From JANMAT01 sp031359995 (GTDB taxonomy: Bacteria > Actinomycetota > Acidimicrobiia > Acidimicrobiales > Ilumatobacteraceae), in contig JANMAT010000124.1 of the NCBI GenBank assembly GCA_031359995.1, positions 1 through 11,188 on the forward strand: a stretch of 11,188 nucleotides of DNA. Reading direction: 5' to 3'. The translations under genes and the position numbers were made by a program. This document shows positions 1-5,814 of this stretch, piece by piece (within the stretch, counting starts at the first letter, position 1; each line of letters begins with the position of its first letter). Below the pieces are notes generated by a model. That model was not told the DNA's origin. It made no database searches and saw only the letters and a program-made list of their open reading frames with translations.

Positions 1-1753
1 GAGGCCGGGATGCTCCCCACCGGCGACCTTCACCAGCTCACCCAGCTTGTCGACCGGTACCAGTGGCGCCTCGTCCTCGTGGGGGACCCCTACCAGCTCC
101 CGGCGGTCGGGCGGGGTGGGATGTTCGCCGAGCTCCTGGCGCACACGGACCCGGTGGAGCTCACTGTGGTGCGCCGGTTCACCGCAGGGTGGGAAGGGGC
201 CGCGTCGCTGGCGTTGCGACACGGTGACCCCGACGTCATCGCCACCTACCAACACCACGACCGCATCCGCACCGGCACCTTCGACGAGCACACGGCAGTG
301 ATCACCGACCAATGGCTCCACCACACCACGGTGGGGGAGACGGTGGCGATCACCGCCGCCACCAACGACGAAGTCGAACGCCTCAACACGGCGATCCAGA
401 CGGCGCGCCTCGAACGCGGCGATCTCGACCCCACCCAGGCCGTCGCCGGTGGTCACGGCGACCAGCTCCACCCCGGCGATGTCGTGGCCACCCGACGGAA
501 TGATCGGACCCTCACCACCGACCGCGGGCACATCATCAAGAACCGCGCCCTGTGGACCGTCACCCACACCGATCCTGATGCGGGGACCGCCACCCTGCAC
601 GGCCGCGACGGCACCATCGCGCTGCCCGTCGAGTACCTACGCGAGTACGTGCGGCTCGCCTACGCGACGACCGTGTACGGCACGCAAGGCGCCACCGTGG
701 ACTGGGCGATCACGCTCGTGTCCGGGGCGACGGATCATCGGAACCTGTACGTCGGCGCCACCCGCGGCCGCCAGGTGAACGAGATGTACGTGATCGCTGA
801 CAGCATGGAGGACGCCCGCCGACGTCCTCGAACAAGCCCTGGTGCGGGACCGGGTCGACACCCCCGCCGTCACCGTGCGCCGCGAACTGTTGGAGCAGGA
901 GCATGGTCGGGGAGTGGCGGTCGAGGCGCCCGCCCCGACCGCCATCCCGCAGTCCCCCAACGAGCGCTCTGGCGTCGGTACACCGGAAGAACCGCCAGCG
1001 GTGGCGGCCGCGGCAGGTCCCCCCGATGCCCGACCTGCCGAGCCTACGCCCCGAGATCCGTTCCACAGCCTGGAGACCGTCGCCCACGCCCTCCACCGGT
1101 TGGAGACGGAGCGGGCGGCACGGGCGGAGCCCCGCGGGGAGTACCGGGCGTTGCAGACCCGGCTCCACACCCTCCGCCGCGAACGCGAGCAGCTGGACAA
1201 GTCGTGGAGCCCGTACCAGACGACCCCGGTGGATGGTTGGGCGATCGCCCGCCACAACGCTCACGCCGACATCAATCAACTCACCGCACGACTCGCCCAC
1301 ACCCCCCTCGGCCATCGGCGCTCGGTGCGCCGCCTCCTCGAACAGGCACAAGAACGCCTCGAGACCGCCGAGACCGGCTGGCAAGGCGTGTACCAGCAAG
1401 AGGCCGGACGGCTCGACCCCCTCATCCGCCAAGCCGAACACGCGCTCGAACGTGCGGCCGTACCCGAACCCGTCGGGGAACGAGACCGGCAGATCGACAA
1501 GGCGATCGGCTGGCTGCAGTGGGAAACCAGTGTCGACAACCAGGACCGGCCCACCCTCGAAAGCCTGCATGAGCTCCGCGAGCGGCTCGTCGAGGGGCGT
1601 GAGCTCACACCCAGACAGTGGGCCGTCGTGGCCGCTGTTGATGGGGAACTTGAGGTGCGGGGGGCGCAGTACGAGACGACCCTTACCGCACAGCAAACCC
1701 GCCAACGCGAACGGCAACTCCATCGCGATCAGGGTCCCGAACTTGGTCTCTGA
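1..1753 (+). pseudogene. MobF-type conjugative relaxase-helicase, C-terminal part, frameshifted and cut by window start
   Basis: This is the C-terminal part of a TrwC/TraI/TraA-like relaxase, which nicks plasmid DNA at oriT and unwinds it for conjugative transfer. The frame is open from base 1, where EAGM is the end of the Walker B DEAGM motif, so the N-terminal relaxase and Walker A regions lie upstream of the window. Visible RecD/UvrD-like helicase motifs are GDPYQLPAVGRGG (about 82-120), TVYGTQGATVDWA (about 670-708) and LYVGATRGR (about 745-771). The helicase frame fails at about 820: dropping one C joins ...SMEDAR to DVLEQALVRDRVD... in the next frame. That frame continues through a Pro/Ala linker and a Glu/Arg/Gln-rich, probably coiled-coil tail to the stop at 1751-1753. 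Codon bias follows this frame change. Known: MobF proteins combine relaxase and helicase. Inferred: it is either a decayed mobilisation gene or an intact gene with a sequencing error. Confidence 0.88.
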
Positions 1754-2000
1754 GAATTCATGGCCAGGAGCCGCCACGAAGGATGAGATGTCGACGATTC
1801 ACTTCACAGACCAGCCCCTCGACGCCCTCCACGCTCGACGCACCGAGTTCACGGGCCGTGGAGTCACGCCCGTCGACCAGGCTGTCGTCGGTGAGCTCGA
1901 CCGTCGGGTCGGGCAGTACGAGAACGCAAGAACCGCTCAACGGACCCGCCAACAAGAACAGCAACCGCAGCGAGATCATGGCCCTGAGCTGGGTCTTTGA
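1560..2000 (+). repeat. Diverged tandem duplication of the relaxase tail-coding segment
   Basis: The segment encoding the last ~65 relaxase residues (about 1560-1753) is repeated at about 1810-2000. The strongest similarity is over the final ~90 bases of each copy. Both copies end with GPELGL and a TGA stop. The second copy lies in a different forward frame and has gained its own start codon and ribosome binding site. Confidence 0.65.
1788..2000 (+). CDS. Small stand-alone paralogue of the relaxase C-terminal tail (70 aa)
   Basis: The ORF starts at ATG 1788 with a GAAGG ribosome binding site five bases upstream (1778-1782), 34 nt after the relaxase stop. It begins MSTIHFTDQPLDALHARR. From about residue 10 onward it aligns with the last 65 residues of the relaxase frame. 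Shared elements are LxxLHxxR, TPxxxAVV, a QYE block, a TAQxTRQ block, and the identical ending GPELGL followed by TGA. The copies clearly differ at the DNA level, so the duplication is not recent. The product is charged, Arg/Gln-rich and probably helical, with no signal peptide or catalytic motif. Its job is unknown. Its placement suggests either an accessory protein that shares an interaction surface with the relaxase, or the remnant of a second relaxase gene. The good ribosome binding site favours real translation. Confidence 0.6.
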   Translation: MSTIHFTDQPLDALHARRTEFTGRGVTPVDQAVVGELDRRVGQYENARTAQRTRQQEQQPQRDHGPELGL

Positions 2001-2160
2001 ATCTCAGCATACGGAATCCGGAAACGCATCGAGGAACCCTTCGGTTGGATCAAGACATCGGCGGCGGGCGACAACTCCGCTACCGAGGCCGAGACCGCAA
2101 CCGGGCCTGGTTCAGGATCACGACCGCCGTCTACATATCGTCGCCCTCGGCGCCAGATCT
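2001..2160 (+). pseudogene. IS5/DDE-superfamily transposase C-terminal relic
   Basis: In one forward frame, right after the TGA at 1998-2000, the sequence reads IRKRIEEPFGWIKT (2016-2057). Shifting frame by one base near 2055 gives GGGRQLRYRGRDRNRAWF and then ITTAVY up to about 2137. Together this matches the typical C-terminus of IS5-superfamily DDE transposases: an RKR-x-EE-x-FGW-x-KT block carrying the catalytic Glu, an RYRG/RNRAWF block, and an AxYN-type ending. The shift is explained by one missing base (aagacatcggc where AAG ACN ATC GGC is expected). The ending VYN-IVRL is also scrambled after 2137. No N-terminal part, start codon or terminal inverted repeat is seen, so this is a dead fragment. 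The family call rests on motif recall; the exact IS group is not determined. Confidence 0.65.
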
Positions 2161-2253
2161 GCCTAACTCGACCAGCCCAGCGAGCGATGAGCGAATCCTC
2201 GCCGCTCACCACAGCAAGCACCGGCCACCCTTTGAGCCAGGGCGGTCCGCCCA

Positions 2254-2282
2254 TTGACAATTTTGGGGATCAACGCGACCAT
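2254..2282 (+). promoter_or_regulatory. Candidate sigma70-type promoter (perfect -35, weak -10)
   Basis: TTGACA at 2254-2259 is a perfect -35 hexamer. Seventeen bases later comes GACCAT (2277-2282), a poor -10; TACTAG at 2288-2293 is an off-spacing alternative. It lies about 80-100 nt upstream of the secreted-protein gene at 2359 and is the best promoter candidate in this gap. The 2161-2345 stretch holds no convincing gene. A 5-bp GGGCG/CGCCC inverted repeat (2240-2252) just precedes the -35. Confidence 0.35.
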
Positions 2283-2345
2283 CAATCTACTAGGGGGCCG
2301 TTCGGGCCAAGTGTCCGGCTGGCAACACGCGAGGAGACACCGATC

Positions 2346-2371
2346 GTGGACCCACTTCGTGGACCCACTTC
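2346..2371 (+). repeat. 13-bp perfect tandem duplication at the translation start
   Basis: GTGGACCCACTTC occurs twice back to back, at 2346-2358 and 2359-2371. A Shine-Dalgarno GAGGAGA (2331-2337) is ideally placed 8 nt before the first GTG. That GTG reads only nine codons before a TAG. The second GTG is in frame with the secreted protein but 21 nt from the Shine-Dalgarno. With a single copy, the well-placed GTG would read straight into the gene. Confidence 0.85.
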
Positions 2372-3099
2372 GTAGACCCTTCGATGAGCGTTCAACACCT
2401 TCACGCCCGCGGTTCGCCTCAAGCCTTGTCCGTGGGCTGCTGTCTCTGCTCGCACTGTCCATGGTGCTGAGTGTGAACGACTCACCTGCGTCGGCCACCG
2501 TACTCCATGCCTACTCAACCTCGCGTGAATCGTCAGCTGGCGTGCTCTATTCGGGCATGCAGCATGTGCACACAGACGTCGCTGTCTACAACCAGCCAGC
2601 CACGGGATGCTCTCAGTATTTCACCGGCGAGCCTGTCTACCAGACTTCTTGGGTTCTGCTGAACTCACCATATTTCGATTGGTTGGAGTTCGGCACAGCA
2701 CATCAATGTAACGACGGTCTCAAGTTCTGGTTCTGGGGATATGGCGAGCAAGGGATTTGGCATCCGCTGGGGATCTCGTGCTGCATTGCGAACGGCGGAA
2801 CGAACACCTTCACTATGAATTACGTGTCTTCGACGGGTAGGTGGCAGTGGCTCTTCAGTGGCACGTATCTAACGGACATCTACTGGCCCGTTCGTGGGAA
2901 ATACGTCGAGCAAGGGCTTGAATCCTACTCGCAAGCCGCAACCGTCTATTACTACGGGGATTCGACTTTACAATACAAGTATTCAACGGGCGGGTGGCAG
3001 AGCTGGGCGGGTAATGATTCATCCTCGGTGGGCACGGGGATGTGCGGCTACTGGACGGGTGCCACAACCTGGAATGCTGGGAAGGCGAATGTATGTTAA
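2359..3099 (+). CDS. Secreted Trp/Tyr-rich protein of unknown function
   Basis: I start it at GTG 2359 (246 aa). The frame is open further upstream only to a TTG that is part of the candidate -35 box. The N-terminus has an Arg-rich stretch, a hydrophobic core around RGLLSLLALSMVLSV and an ASA cleavage motif before TVLHAYS, so export by a Sec signal peptide is predicted. The mature part is about 200 residues, rich in Trp, Tyr, Gly and Ser. It has six cysteines (ATGC, HQCN, a CC pair, GMCG and the last residue), suggesting up to three disulfides. The pattern suggests a beta-sandwich, with runs such as WVLLNSPYFDW, LKFWFWGYG and GRWQWLFSG followed by VEQGLES. I do not recognise the family. Codon use is visibly more A/T-rich than in neighbouring genes, consistent with recent acquisition. 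Its stop overlaps the start of the next gene by 7 nt, so the two are probably cotranslated. Confidence 0.75.
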   Translation: MDPLRRPFDERSTPSRPRFASSLVRGLLSLLALSMVLSVNDSPASATVLHAYSTSRESSAGVLYSGMQHVHTDVAVYNQPATGCSQYFTGEPVYQTSWVLLNSPYFDWLEFGTAHQCNDGLKFWFWGYGEQGIWHPLGISCCIANGGTNTFTMNYVSSTGRWQWLFSGTYLTDIYWPVRGKYVEQGLESYSQAATVYYYGDSTLQYKYSTGGWQSWAGNDSSSVGTGMCGYWTGATTWNAGKANVC

Positions 3100-3671
3100 G
3101 CGCTAAGCAGGTCATTGGTCTGGCCCGGCGTGCAAGTCTCGGTTCGCTGGTTTCCCTTGGCATCGTTGCGGTCGGATGCGGTGATCCACGTTCGTTGGAC
3201 ACGGCGAGGGGAGCATTGCCAACTGCGACTTCTCCCGCGCCCGCAGCGGTCGCCTCCGATCCGACAAGCGCGGCCGCTGAGCAATCGGCCCAGCCCGAGG
3301 CTTCCACGCAAGCCGTTGTGGCGCCGGCCTCGATGTGCGAGACGTACCTGAAGATGCAGGGCCCTTCCGGCGAACTGCGGAGCCTGCTCGTGGAGCGGAC
3401 CGTGACCGTGGGCGAGTTCAAGGCGTGGGAGGGTCGGGTGCGGCGAGGTCCCACACCGAACTTGCCGGACGACCTGGCCGCGTCGGAGTCAGTGGGCATT
3501 TGCCTTTTCGCGGGTGCCTTTGCGATGGCACCGCCGCAGGCCGAGGACGGAGCGGTGCAGAAGGATTTCGATGCCGCCCGATACATCGTCCGTGCGGACG
3601 GATCCGGCTACTTAGAGGCGCTCGGCTATCGGGACGTCTTAGTGGCTGATACTGTCAACGCATTCGGCTAG
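3093..3671 (+). CDS. Putative lipoprotein of unknown function (192 aa)
   Basis: ATG 3093 overlaps the stop of the preceding gene (ATGTTAA) and has a GGGAAGG ribosome binding site 7 nt upstream (3079-3085), which makes it better than earlier in-frame starts. The N-terminus MLSAKQVIGLARR is followed by a hydrophobic core and the lipobox AVGC, with Cys29 as the predicted lipidated residue. An Ala/Pro/Ser/Thr-rich linker (about 30-75) leads to a C-terminal domain of about 115 residues. That domain contains two further cysteines (SMCETY and GICLF) that could pair, and an LVERTVTVGEFKAWEGRVR segment. No catalytic motif is recognised. It is probably anchored on the outer face of the cytoplasmic membrane, acting with the secreted protein encoded just upstream. 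A hairpin 18 nt after the stop probably ends the transcript. Confidence 0.75.
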   Translation: MLSAKQVIGLARRASLGSLVSLGIVAVGCGDPRSLDTARGALPTATSPAPAAVASDPTSAAAEQSAQPEASTQAVVAPASMCETYLKMQGPSGELRSLLVERTVTVGEFKAWEGRVRRGPTPNLPDDLAASESVGICLFAGAFAMAPPQAEDGAVQKDFDAARYIVRADGSGYLEALGYRDVLVADTVNAFG

Positions 3672-3689
3672 CGGTCCGTCGTCGAAATA

Positions 3690-3709
3690 GCCAGACGGGT
3701 TAGTCTGGC
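3690..3709 (+). terminator. Hairpin after the two-gene exported cassette, candidate terminator
   Basis: GCCAGAC (3690-3696) and GTCTGGC (3703-3709) form a perfect 7-bp stem with a 6-nt loop, starting 18 nt after the lipoprotein stop. There is no T-tract, but actinobacterial terminators often lack one. The rest of the gap to 3874 shows no convincing gene. Confidence 0.5.
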
Positions 3710-3874
3710 GTGGTGCCGGTGATCGTTGCTTCCGCGTTGGACGTGATCGCTTGAGCAGCGCCGGGGATGCTGGAACGGTGGGTTCAGTCGACGACCGAAC
3801 CGCACCGCCGGCTCGTGCGGCACCGACGTCTTCGCGTTCTTCAGATGGATCGATCTGCTCGTGCCCCTCGGTGG

Positions 3875-3909
3875 CTGACTCACGATAATATCTCCTTCTC
3901 GTGAGTCAG
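3875..3909. terminator. Perfect 11-bp inverted repeat beside a minus-strand gene end; terminator or operator
   Basis: CTGACTCACGA (3875-3885) and TCGTGAGTCAG (3899-3909) are perfect reverse complements around a 13-nt A/T-rich spacer. The repeat ends 7 nt beyond the stop of the minus-strand gene at 3917, where a terminator would be expected. There is no T-tract on either side. The A/T-rich centre and long regular arms would also suit a protein-binding operator. Confidence 0.5.
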
Positions 3910-3916
3910 AACTTGC

Positions 3917-4198
3917 TTATTGGTCGGGTAGCCAGGGTGGGGGCCAGTCGTCGGGTATCCATGGGGGGCGTGGTTGCGGGAATCCTGGTGGGGCGGTGAT
4001 GTGGAGGCGACCCCTGCGGTCCGGGCCGTCGATCTTCAATCCTCGGTCGAGGAGTACTCCGCGGAGTTCGCGGGCGTGTCGACGGCCGCGCATGAATCGC
4101 CCGGTCCAGATCGTGACGCCGCGCTCTCCTCGCGTGTAGGCGCTGCAGATGATGTCCTCGAGGAACTCGCCGGGGAGGGAGAAATCGTCGTGGCGCAC
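3917..4198 (-). CDS. Small protein of unknown function with Pro/Trp-rich tail (93 aa)
   Basis: The minus-strand ORF starts at GTG 4198, the first possible start after an in-frame TAA at 4220-4222. It shows the strong G/C third-position bias expected of genuine coding sequence here, unlike the overlapping plus-strand frame. It begins with an acidic/aromatic segment (DDFSLPGEFLEDIICSAYTRG). A basic segment with GRFMRGRRHARELRGVLLDR, which looks helical, follows. The protein ends in a Pro/Trp-rich tail around PWIPDDWPPPWLPDQ. There is no signal peptide, transmembrane segment or catalytic motif. The basic middle could bind nucleic acid, but that is only inference. No good Shine-Dalgarno precedes the GTG. 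Apart from the TAA, the frame is continuous with the ORF at 4220-4393, so the pair may be one gene broken by a nonsense mutation. Confidence 0.55.
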   Translation of the reverse strand: MRHDDFSLPGEFLEDIICSAYTRGERGVTIWTGRFMRGRRHARELRGVLLDRGLKIDGPDRRGRLHITAPPGFPQPRPPWIPDDWPPPWLPDQ

Positions 4199-4219
4199 GT
4201 CGGGTTGACCGCGAGGGTG

Positions 4220-4393
4220 TTAGCGGAGGTCAGACCAAGGATCAGAGCCGGAAGTCCCCAGCATGCGTCGTCTTGGGCTCTGCTTGGCAGGAAGGTGTGG
4301 CTGGGGCCCTTCGACTGCCGCGTTCTTGTGGCCGTTGGCCGCTTTGGACTGGCGGACACATTTGAACTCGATCTGGCGGTACCAGGGCGCCAT
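4220..4393 (-). CDS. Short minus-strand ORF, possible 5' half of a broken gene (57 aa)
   Basis: ATG 4393 opens a 57-codon frame beginning MAPWYRQIEFKCVRQSKAA and ending at TAA 4220-4222. The first ~30 codons have the G/C-ending bias of real genes here; the last ~15 codons lose it. The stop is in the same frame as the gene at 3917-4198, with only seven codons between this stop and that gene's GTG. One interpretation is a single ~158-codon gene interrupted by one TAA; another is two adjacent small genes. The family is not recognised; the single Cys in FKCVRQ is not enough for a zinc-ribbon call. Confidence 0.38.
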   Translation of the reverse strand: MAPWYRQIEFKCVRQSKAANGHKNAAVEGPQPHLPAKQSPRRRMLGTSGSDPWSDLR

Positions 4394-4421
4394 GTCTCAG
4401 ATCAGATGTTCCATGACTGAC

Positions 4422-4447
4422 GACCGTGACTAAAGACCGTGACTAAC
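4422..4447 (+). repeat. Two tandem 13-bp repeats upstream of the exported-protein operon
   Basis: GACCGTGACTAAA (4422-4434) is followed at once by GACCGTGACTAAC (4435-4447), identical except for the last base. They sit in an unusually A/T-rich patch next to a -10-like TAAACT (4448-4453), about 100 nt before the leader ORF. Direct repeats beside a promoter-like box are typical of regulator binding, but no regulator is identified. Confidence 0.55.
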
Positions 4448-4514
4448 TAAACTAGTGCCAACCGGCTCTGTCGCGGTCAAAGAGTTCGGCGTAGTTGTTA
4501 AGTCGCCTCGACTG

Positions 4515-4542
4515 GTGGGCGCCGATGCCCACGGAGGAGGAG
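4515..4542 (+). promoter_or_regulatory. Hairpin directly abutting a strong Shine-Dalgarno
   Basis: GTGGGC (4515-4520) pairs perfectly with GCCCAC (4527-4532) around the loop GCCGAT. The next base starts the purine-rich ribosome binding site GGAGGAGGAG (4533-4542), six nt before ATG 4549. The stem could tune ribosome access to the leader ORF or be part of a larger structured 5' leader. No known riboswitch class was recognised. Confidence 0.45.
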
Positions 4543-4548
4543 TGCGGC

Positions 4549-4665
4549 ATGAGGACTCGCGGCAGTGGGAGTGCAAGGGACAGGGCTCATCCTCGCGGCT
4601 GTTCGTCGGGCCGTGCCGCCGGTTGCACATCAACAACCATCGAACGAAAGGCGGCGCGGAAATGA
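4549..4665 (+). CDS. 38-aa leader ORF translationally coupled to the operon
   Basis: ATG 4549 follows the strongest Shine-Dalgarno in the window (GGAGGAGGAG, 4533-4542). The ORF encodes an Arg/Ser/Gly-rich peptide beginning MRTRGSGSARDRAHPRG with two cysteines. It ends at TGA 4663-4665, which overlaps the next gene's ATG as ATGA. Such overlaps normally mean that ribosomes finishing the first ORF start the second. Codon bias is weaker than in real protein genes here, so the act of translation may matter more than the peptide. The alternative is a longer N-terminus for the next protein from GTG 4542, but that start overlaps the Shine-Dalgarno and would bury the signal peptide. Confidence 0.5.
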   Translation: MRTRGSGSARDRAHPRGCSSGRAAGCTSTTIERKAARK

Positions 4666-5813
4666 AGCACTACAGGCGTAGCTCGGCCGTTGCAGGTCTC
4701 GCGGCGGTCGCGTTGGTGTTCAGTGTTGGAGGAGTGGCGTTTAGTCGTGCCCAGGTCGCGGCGCCACCCCCAAGGGTTGGGCACCTCGAGATATCGCCCG
4801 GCTTTGTCAACGCGCTGAGTCATCCCGAACTGGTAGCCGTCGCCCGACCCAATCTTGGTGCGCTCCGGGCAGGAGACCATGTGTCCTTCGCAGCGATGCG
4901 GGATGCCCCCATCGTTGCGGTGACCCTGGACGGTACAGCGTTGACACTGACTCGTGCAGGTGAAGAAACGACGACGAGTCTGCCTGGCGCGCTTGCGCCG
5001 GGCGCGCATCAGCTTGTCGTGGAGCAAACCTCGAAGGCGGGTCCGGTCACTTCGGAGATCGTGCTCATGACCGACGCCACTCGTGAGGTCACGAGCACGC
5101 CGTCGGTCGCTGCTCTTCCTGGTCGACTGCTGGCTTGGGCCACGATCGGTTTCGACACGACGTTGACATCACAGGCGGACCGGTCACCAGCGTTCACGCT
5201 CGACGAGAACGACGACAACGGGGTCACGCTGACCGCGACCGGGTCGGGCAAGGTGACATGGCTGGACAACAAAGGGGACCCGGTCCCACCGGGTCTTGCT
5301 CGCAACGTTCCCAAGCCGGTGAAGGACTTCAAGCAGCTCGTCGACAAGACGCCCCGGTCGCCGGTGGTGTTCGAGTCGGCCGGTGCCGCGGCGAGTTTCC
5401 GGCACCCGATGGACCGGTTCTGGTACTCGCTTGCCGCCGACGGGTCCGCTCTTGACGTCAACGGTGACGCTCCTCGCGTCACGCTGGCCCAGTCCGAGCC
5501 AGGATCGGTGCAGGTCCAGTGGCCTGACGGCCGCACAGTGATCCAGCAGGTAGCGCCCGGCGCACGGATGTCGATCCTCGACTCTGTCGCGACGGTCAAT
5601 GGCAAGCGCACGTTCGCTCTCGTACAAGCGAACGACCGGGTGTTCGTGTTGACGGTCGATGAGGCCAAGAACGTGCGAGTCACCGGCACGATCGACCCTC
5701 CTGCAGCGATTGCTGCTCCTCGATACCTCGCATTGACCAAGACCGGGGCCATCGCGACGATCCCAACGTTGGACGGCGTGACCGTTACCCCGCTGACATT
5801 GAGAGGAAAGTGA
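4662..5813 (+). CDS. Secreted cysteine-free protein of unknown function, first large gene of the operon (383 aa)
   Basis: ATG 4662 has an AAAGG motif 10 nt upstream (4647-4651) and is coupled to the leader ORF. The N-terminus MKHYRRSS plus a hydrophobic stretch (about residues 9-28) and a following Ala/Pro-rich segment indicates a Sec signal peptide or an N-terminal anchor. The mature part has no cysteine at all. It alternates short hydrophobic strands with polar turns (for example SVQVQWPDGRTVIQQVAPG), which suggests a mostly beta structure, perhaps with two or three Ig-like or propeller-like domains. No enzyme motif is recognised. The gene ends one nt before the start of the NlpC/P60-like gene, whose ribosome binding site (GAGAGGAAAG, 5801-5810) lies inside its last codons. 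The shared operon suggests it is a substrate-binding, scaffold or partner protein for that enzyme outside the cell. Confidence 0.75.
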   Translation: MKHYRRSSAVAGLAAVALVFSVGGVAFSRAQVAAPPPRVGHLEISPGFVNALSHPELVAVARPNLGALRAGDHVSFAAMRDAPIVAVTLDGTALTLTRAGEETTTSLPGALAPGAHQLVVEQTSKAGPVTSEIVLMTDATREVTSTPSVAALPGRLLAWATIGFDTTLTSQADRSPAFTLDENDDNGVTLTATGSGKVTWLDNKGDPVPPGLARNVPKPVKDFKQLVDKTPRSPVVFESAGAAASFRHPMDRFWYSLAADGSALDVNGDAPRVTLAQSEPGSVQVQWPDGRTVIQQVAPGARMSILDSVATVNGKRTFALVQANDRVFVLTVDEAKNVRVTGTIDPPAAIAAPRYLALTKTGAIATIPTLDGVTVTPLTLRGK

Positions 5814-5814
5814 C

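Noticed and set aside
842..1753. Separate gene downstream of the helicase
   Set aside because: The frame is already open and meaningful before 842 (DVLEQALVRDRVD), so it is the shifted continuation of the relaxase and not an independent gene.
710..1777. Long minus-strand frame opposite the relaxase
   Set aside because: It mirrors the strongly biased plus-strand gene, which has helicase motifs and a coherent tail; the antisense frame has no recognisable domains.
2254..2358. N-terminal extension of the secreted protein from a TTG at 2254
   Set aside because: The TTG is part of a perfect -35 hexamer, no ribosome binding site precedes it, and the extension would bury the signal peptide.
2430..3099. 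Assignment of the secreted protein to G1 glutamic peptidases or a neprosin-like fold
   Set aside because: The Trp-rich strand pattern and a late Glu are suggestive, but no specific catalytic motif could be matched with confidence.
3819..3878. Plus-strand fragment GTDVFAFFRWIDLLVPLGG ending in TGA
   Set aside because: It is hydrophobic and ends neatly, but it is short, has no start or family match, and its stop is part of the 3875-3909 palindrome; it is probably chance.
3974..4420. Plus-strand frame of 148 codons
   Set aside because: Third-position G/C bias fits the minus-strand frame over 3917-4198; the plus frame looks like its shadow.
4455..4661. N-terminal extension of the 383-aa secreted protein
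   Set aside because: It would place the signal peptide internally and ignores the ATGA coupling and ribosome sites.
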